8,139 nt of DNA, from NCBI GenBank assembly GCA_036310185.1, contig JAXJSH010000040.1:1-8139 (forward strand), written 5' to 3'. Numbering within the stretch: position 1 is the first letter of the stretch; the number at the start of each line of letters is the position of its first letter. The position numbers and the translations under genes are program-made. Below are positions 6,010 to 8,139 of this stretch, in pieces. This DNA comes from JALENY01 sp036310185 (GTDB lineage Bacteria > Bacillota > Clostridia > Lachnospirales > Lachnospiraceae). The notes under the pieces were generated by a model. It did not search any database and was not told where the DNA came from. It was given only the letters and a program-made list of their open reading frames with translations.

Positions 6010-7362
6010 TCATCCCAGCTTTTTCACAGCGTTTTCAAAAATAGCAAGACCTGCTTCAAGCTGTTCATCTGTCATTACCAGCGGAGCGAGGAAACGGATC
6101 ACATTGTTATAAGTACCAGCCCCCTCCACAAGAAGACCATTCTGCGCACACTCCTGAATGATTGCAGAGGTGAGCGCCGGTGCAGGCTCTTTGGTTTCCC
6201 TGTCTTTCACAAATTCAATACCGATCATTCCGCCAAGTCCGCGGACATCTCCAATACAATCATATTTTTCCATCATCTGTCTGTATCGTGCAGTTACCTT
6301 CTGTCCGATCTCGCAGGATCTTTCTGCCAGATGATCTCTCTCCATGATCTCAATTGTTTTCAGGGACGCAGCACAGGCTAACGGATTACCGCAATAGGTG
6401 CCGCCTATGGTTCCAGGTGCCGGTGCTTCCATAATTTCTTCCCGTGCAATAATTGCTGACAGCGGAACGCCTGCTGCGATGGATTTTGCCGTTGCTATGA
6501 TATCAGGCTGAACGCCTGCTTCCTTCCAGTACTCGGATGCAAACATACGGCCCGTACGGCAAAAGCCTGACTGTACCTCATCTGCGATTAAAACGATTCC
6601 ATTTTCATCACAGATCTGTCTTACTGCTTTTACCCACTGGATTGGTGCCGGAATAAATCCGCCCTCGCCCTGCAGCGGTTCTACCACGATGGCAGCAATG
6701 GTATCTGCAGCTCCGCACTGTTCAAACACGGCTTTTATGGAATCAATATAGTATTCTGCTGCGGCAGATTCCGGCATTCCTTCCGGATTTCTGTAGTAAT
6801 ACGGGAACTGTGCACGATATACTCCGTTTGCAAGGGGTCCCATACCTTTTGCATAGGCCTTTTTCGAAGTCATAGCCATTGTATAATGGGTTCTTCCATG
6901 GAATGCGCCCGAAAAAACAATGATATTCGGACGGCCGGTAAATGCTTTCGCTACCTTGACCGCATTTTCATCTGCCTCTGCACCGCTGTTGGCAAAAAAT
7001 ACTTTTTTCTTATCACCTTTGACCGGGGCAATCTGAGCAAGTTTCTCAGCCAGAGCAACATATCCTTCATGTGTCACCACATTGAACATTCCATGGAAAT
7101 ATTTTCCTGCCTGTTCTTTTACTGCTTCCACTACTTCCGGATGGGAAAATCCAATATTAAGAACGCCGACGCCGCCAATCCAGTCTAAGAACCGGTTTCC
7201 GTCAACATCCTCGATCATGGCGCCCTCACCTCTCTCGATTACCACAGGGTACGCGCATCTGATCGCAGTCGGAACCGCATTTTCTCTTCGCTCAATAATC
7301 TTCCGGGCCTTTGGTCCCGGCAGGCTTTCTGTAATTATTTTAGGCAGTTCATTTTTCAACAT
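6010..7362 (-). CDS. gabT: Class III PLP aminotransferase, probable 4-aminobutyrate aminotransferase
   Basis: A 450-residue class III aminotransferase of normal length. It moves the terminal amino group of an omega-amino acid such as 4-aminobutyrate to 2-oxoglutarate, giving the semialdehyde and glutamate. Visible features are phosphate-cup NSGAE (125-129), FHGRT (154-158), EPLQGEGG with Glu233, DEVQSG with cofactor-contacting Asp261, TAKSIAAG with Schiff-base Lys293, GGTYCGNP (320-327) and Arg423 in VIRFLAPL. Glu233 and Arg423 line up with the residue pair that handles the two substrate carboxylates in GabT. The start at 7362 has GGAGGG 7 nt upstream. The gene follows an iron alcohol dehydrogenase by 32 nt, so the two are an operon. 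This suggests GABA to succinate semialdehyde to 4-hydroxybutyrate; 5-aminovalerate, ornithine or beta-alanine remain possible substrates. The class is certain and the substrate is inferred. Confidence 0.9.
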   Translation of the reverse strand: MLKNELPKIITESLPGPKARKIIERRENAVPTAIRCAYPVVIERGEGAMIEDVDGNRFLDWIGGVGVLNIGFSHPEVVEAVKEQAGKYFHGMFNVVTHEGYVALAEKLAQIAPVKGDKKKVFFANSGAEADENAVKVAKAFTGRPNIIVFSGAFHGRTHYTMAMTSKKAYAKGMGPLANGVYRAQFPYYYRNPEGMPESAAAEYYIDSIKAVFEQCGAADTIAAIVVEPLQGEGGFIPAPIQWVKAVRQICDENGIVLIADEVQSGFCRTGRMFASEYWKEAGVQPDIIATAKSIAAGVPLSAIIAREEIMEAPAPGTIGGTYCGNPLACAASLKTIEIMERDHLAERSCEIGQKVTARYRQMMEKYDCIGDVRGLGGMIGIEFVKDRETKEPAPALTSAIIQECAQNGLLVEGAGTYNNVIRFLAPLVMTDEQLEAGLAIFENAVKKLG

Positions 7363-7394
7363 TTTTTAACCCTCCCGAATTAACTTTCTTCAAT

Positions 7395-8139
7395 TTATAA
7401 TGCTCTATAATATAATTCTGCGATTTCTTCCTTTGTAAACACCCTGGGATGGGCATTCATAGCCGGAGCCGAAACTTTAAGACAGTTTTCTGCCATCCAT
7501 GCTACATCTTTTTCTTCAATTCCTTCTTTTGAAAGGGTTGTTTCCAGATCGATCTGTTTCAGAAGCAGCTGGATACGTTCTACAAAATCACCCGCACCGG
7601 TTCCTCCAAGTGCACGGGAAAGATCACTGAATTTTTCCGGAGCAAAACTTACGGACTCCCTGTAAATCACAGGAGCCAGCGCCGCAAGACCTCTTCCGTG
7701 CACGATATTTTTCAGTCCGCTGGCCGGATGTTCCATTCCATGGGGAGCTGCCACGCCCGCCATATTGATGACCATTCCGCCCAGCGTACTGGCTAACGTC
7801 ACACCGCTCCAGGCCTCCATGTCACTGTGATCCTTATATGCACGATACAGGAATTTATTTAACAGCTGCACCCCATACATTGCCTGCATTTCCACCAGCG
7901 GCTGCGTAGATCTGGAAATATAGGCCTCCATATTATGGCAAAGTGCATCGAACATAACAGACGCTGCCACAGAATCCGGCATAGATGTCATAAGTTCCGG
8001 GTCGATAATGGATGCTTTGGCAATACTTGCCATATTTCTCAGAGACTTTTTGTCATTATTTTCAGGATTGGTTAAAACTGCAAAACAGTTTCCCTCACTG
8101 CCGGTACCGCATGTGGTAGGTACTGCGATCAGCGGCATC
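7395..8139 (-). CDS. Iron-containing alcohol dehydrogenase, partial (N-terminus outside the window)
   Basis: The C-terminal 247 or so residues of a group III (Fe2+-dependent, NAD(P)H) alcohol dehydrogenase. The usual full length is about 380-390, so roughly the first 130 residues, including most of the dinucleotide-binding domain, lie beyond 8139. Numbering from the first Met in view, the fold's PTTCGTGSE is at 7-15. The metal ligands are Asp64, His68, His133 and His147, and the conserved catalytic-site His137 is present; spacing agrees with FucO (D196, H200, H263, H277, with H267). That Met at 8138 is internal, not the start. The gene sits 32 nt upstream of the aminotransferase, and the likely role is reduction of its semialdehyde product, for example as 4-hydroxybutyrate dehydrogenase. 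Butanol or propanediol dehydrogenase activity cannot be excluded from sequence. Confidence 0.93.
   Translation of the reverse strand, partial: MPLIAVPTTCGTGSEGNCFAVLTNPENNDKKSLRNMASIAKASIIDPELMTSMPDSVAASVMFDALCHNMEAYISRSTQPLVEMQAMYGVQLLNKFLYRAYKDHSDMEAWSGVTLASTLGGMVINMAGVAAPHGMEHPASGLKNIVHGRGLAALAPVIYRESVSFAPEKFSDLSRALGGTGAGDFVERIQLLLKQIDLETTLSKEGIEEKDVAWMAENCLKVSAPAMNAHPRVFTKEEIAELYYRAL

Overview
All the genes in this window lie on the minus strand, so transcription runs from high to low coordinates. Base composition is moderate to low GC. Ribosome binding sites are strong AGGAG/GGAGG types and promoters look sigma-A-like. The gene set is a biotin/Na+-type decarboxylase membrane subunit with a mini-OadG, a P2-type metal ATPase behind a yybP-ykoY riboswitch, and an iron alcohol dehydrogenase beside a GABA-type aminotransferase. 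Together these suggest an anaerobic Clostridia member, probably Lachnospiraceae-like. That placement is inference from gene content and style, not from a marker gene.

Layout in transcription order. (1) 8139-7395 is the 3' two thirds of an iron-containing alcohol dehydrogenase, cut by the window edge. It is followed 32 nt later by a class III aminotransferase of GabT type (7362-6010). A hairpin terminator at 5880-5938 closes this unit. The pair fits conversion of an omega-amino acid such as 4-aminobutyrate to its semialdehyde and then to the hydroxy acid (4-hydroxybutyrate). (2) 5644-4877 is a single alpha/beta hydrolase with a complete catalytic triad and unknown substrate. (3) From about 4819 to 4391 runs a long regulatory leader: a near-consensus promoter, a yybP-ykoY (Mn2+-sensing) aptamer, an intrinsic terminator whose first arm shares bases with aptamer stem P1, and about 236 nt of further hairpin-rich leader. 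It precedes an 869-residue P2-type cation ATPase (4390-1781). The riboswitch makes Mn2+ export a better guess than plain Ca2+ transport. (4) 1650-514 is the beta subunit of a Na+-translocating decarboxylase (OadB/GcdB/MmdB family) with its own TTGACA/extended -10 promoter. After an odd 204-nt gap comes a 47-residue OadG-like membrane peptide (309-166) and a probable terminator at 46-85. No carboxyltransferase or biotin-carrier subunit is visible.

The best-supported regulatory feature is the manganese riboswitch and terminator. The main open points are the true ion of the ATPase, whose ion site I appears to lack the usual glutamate, the partners of the orphan OadB/mini-OadG pair, and the structured stretch between the riboswitch terminator and the ATPase start. 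I see no mobile element, CRISPR array, tRNA or rRNA.
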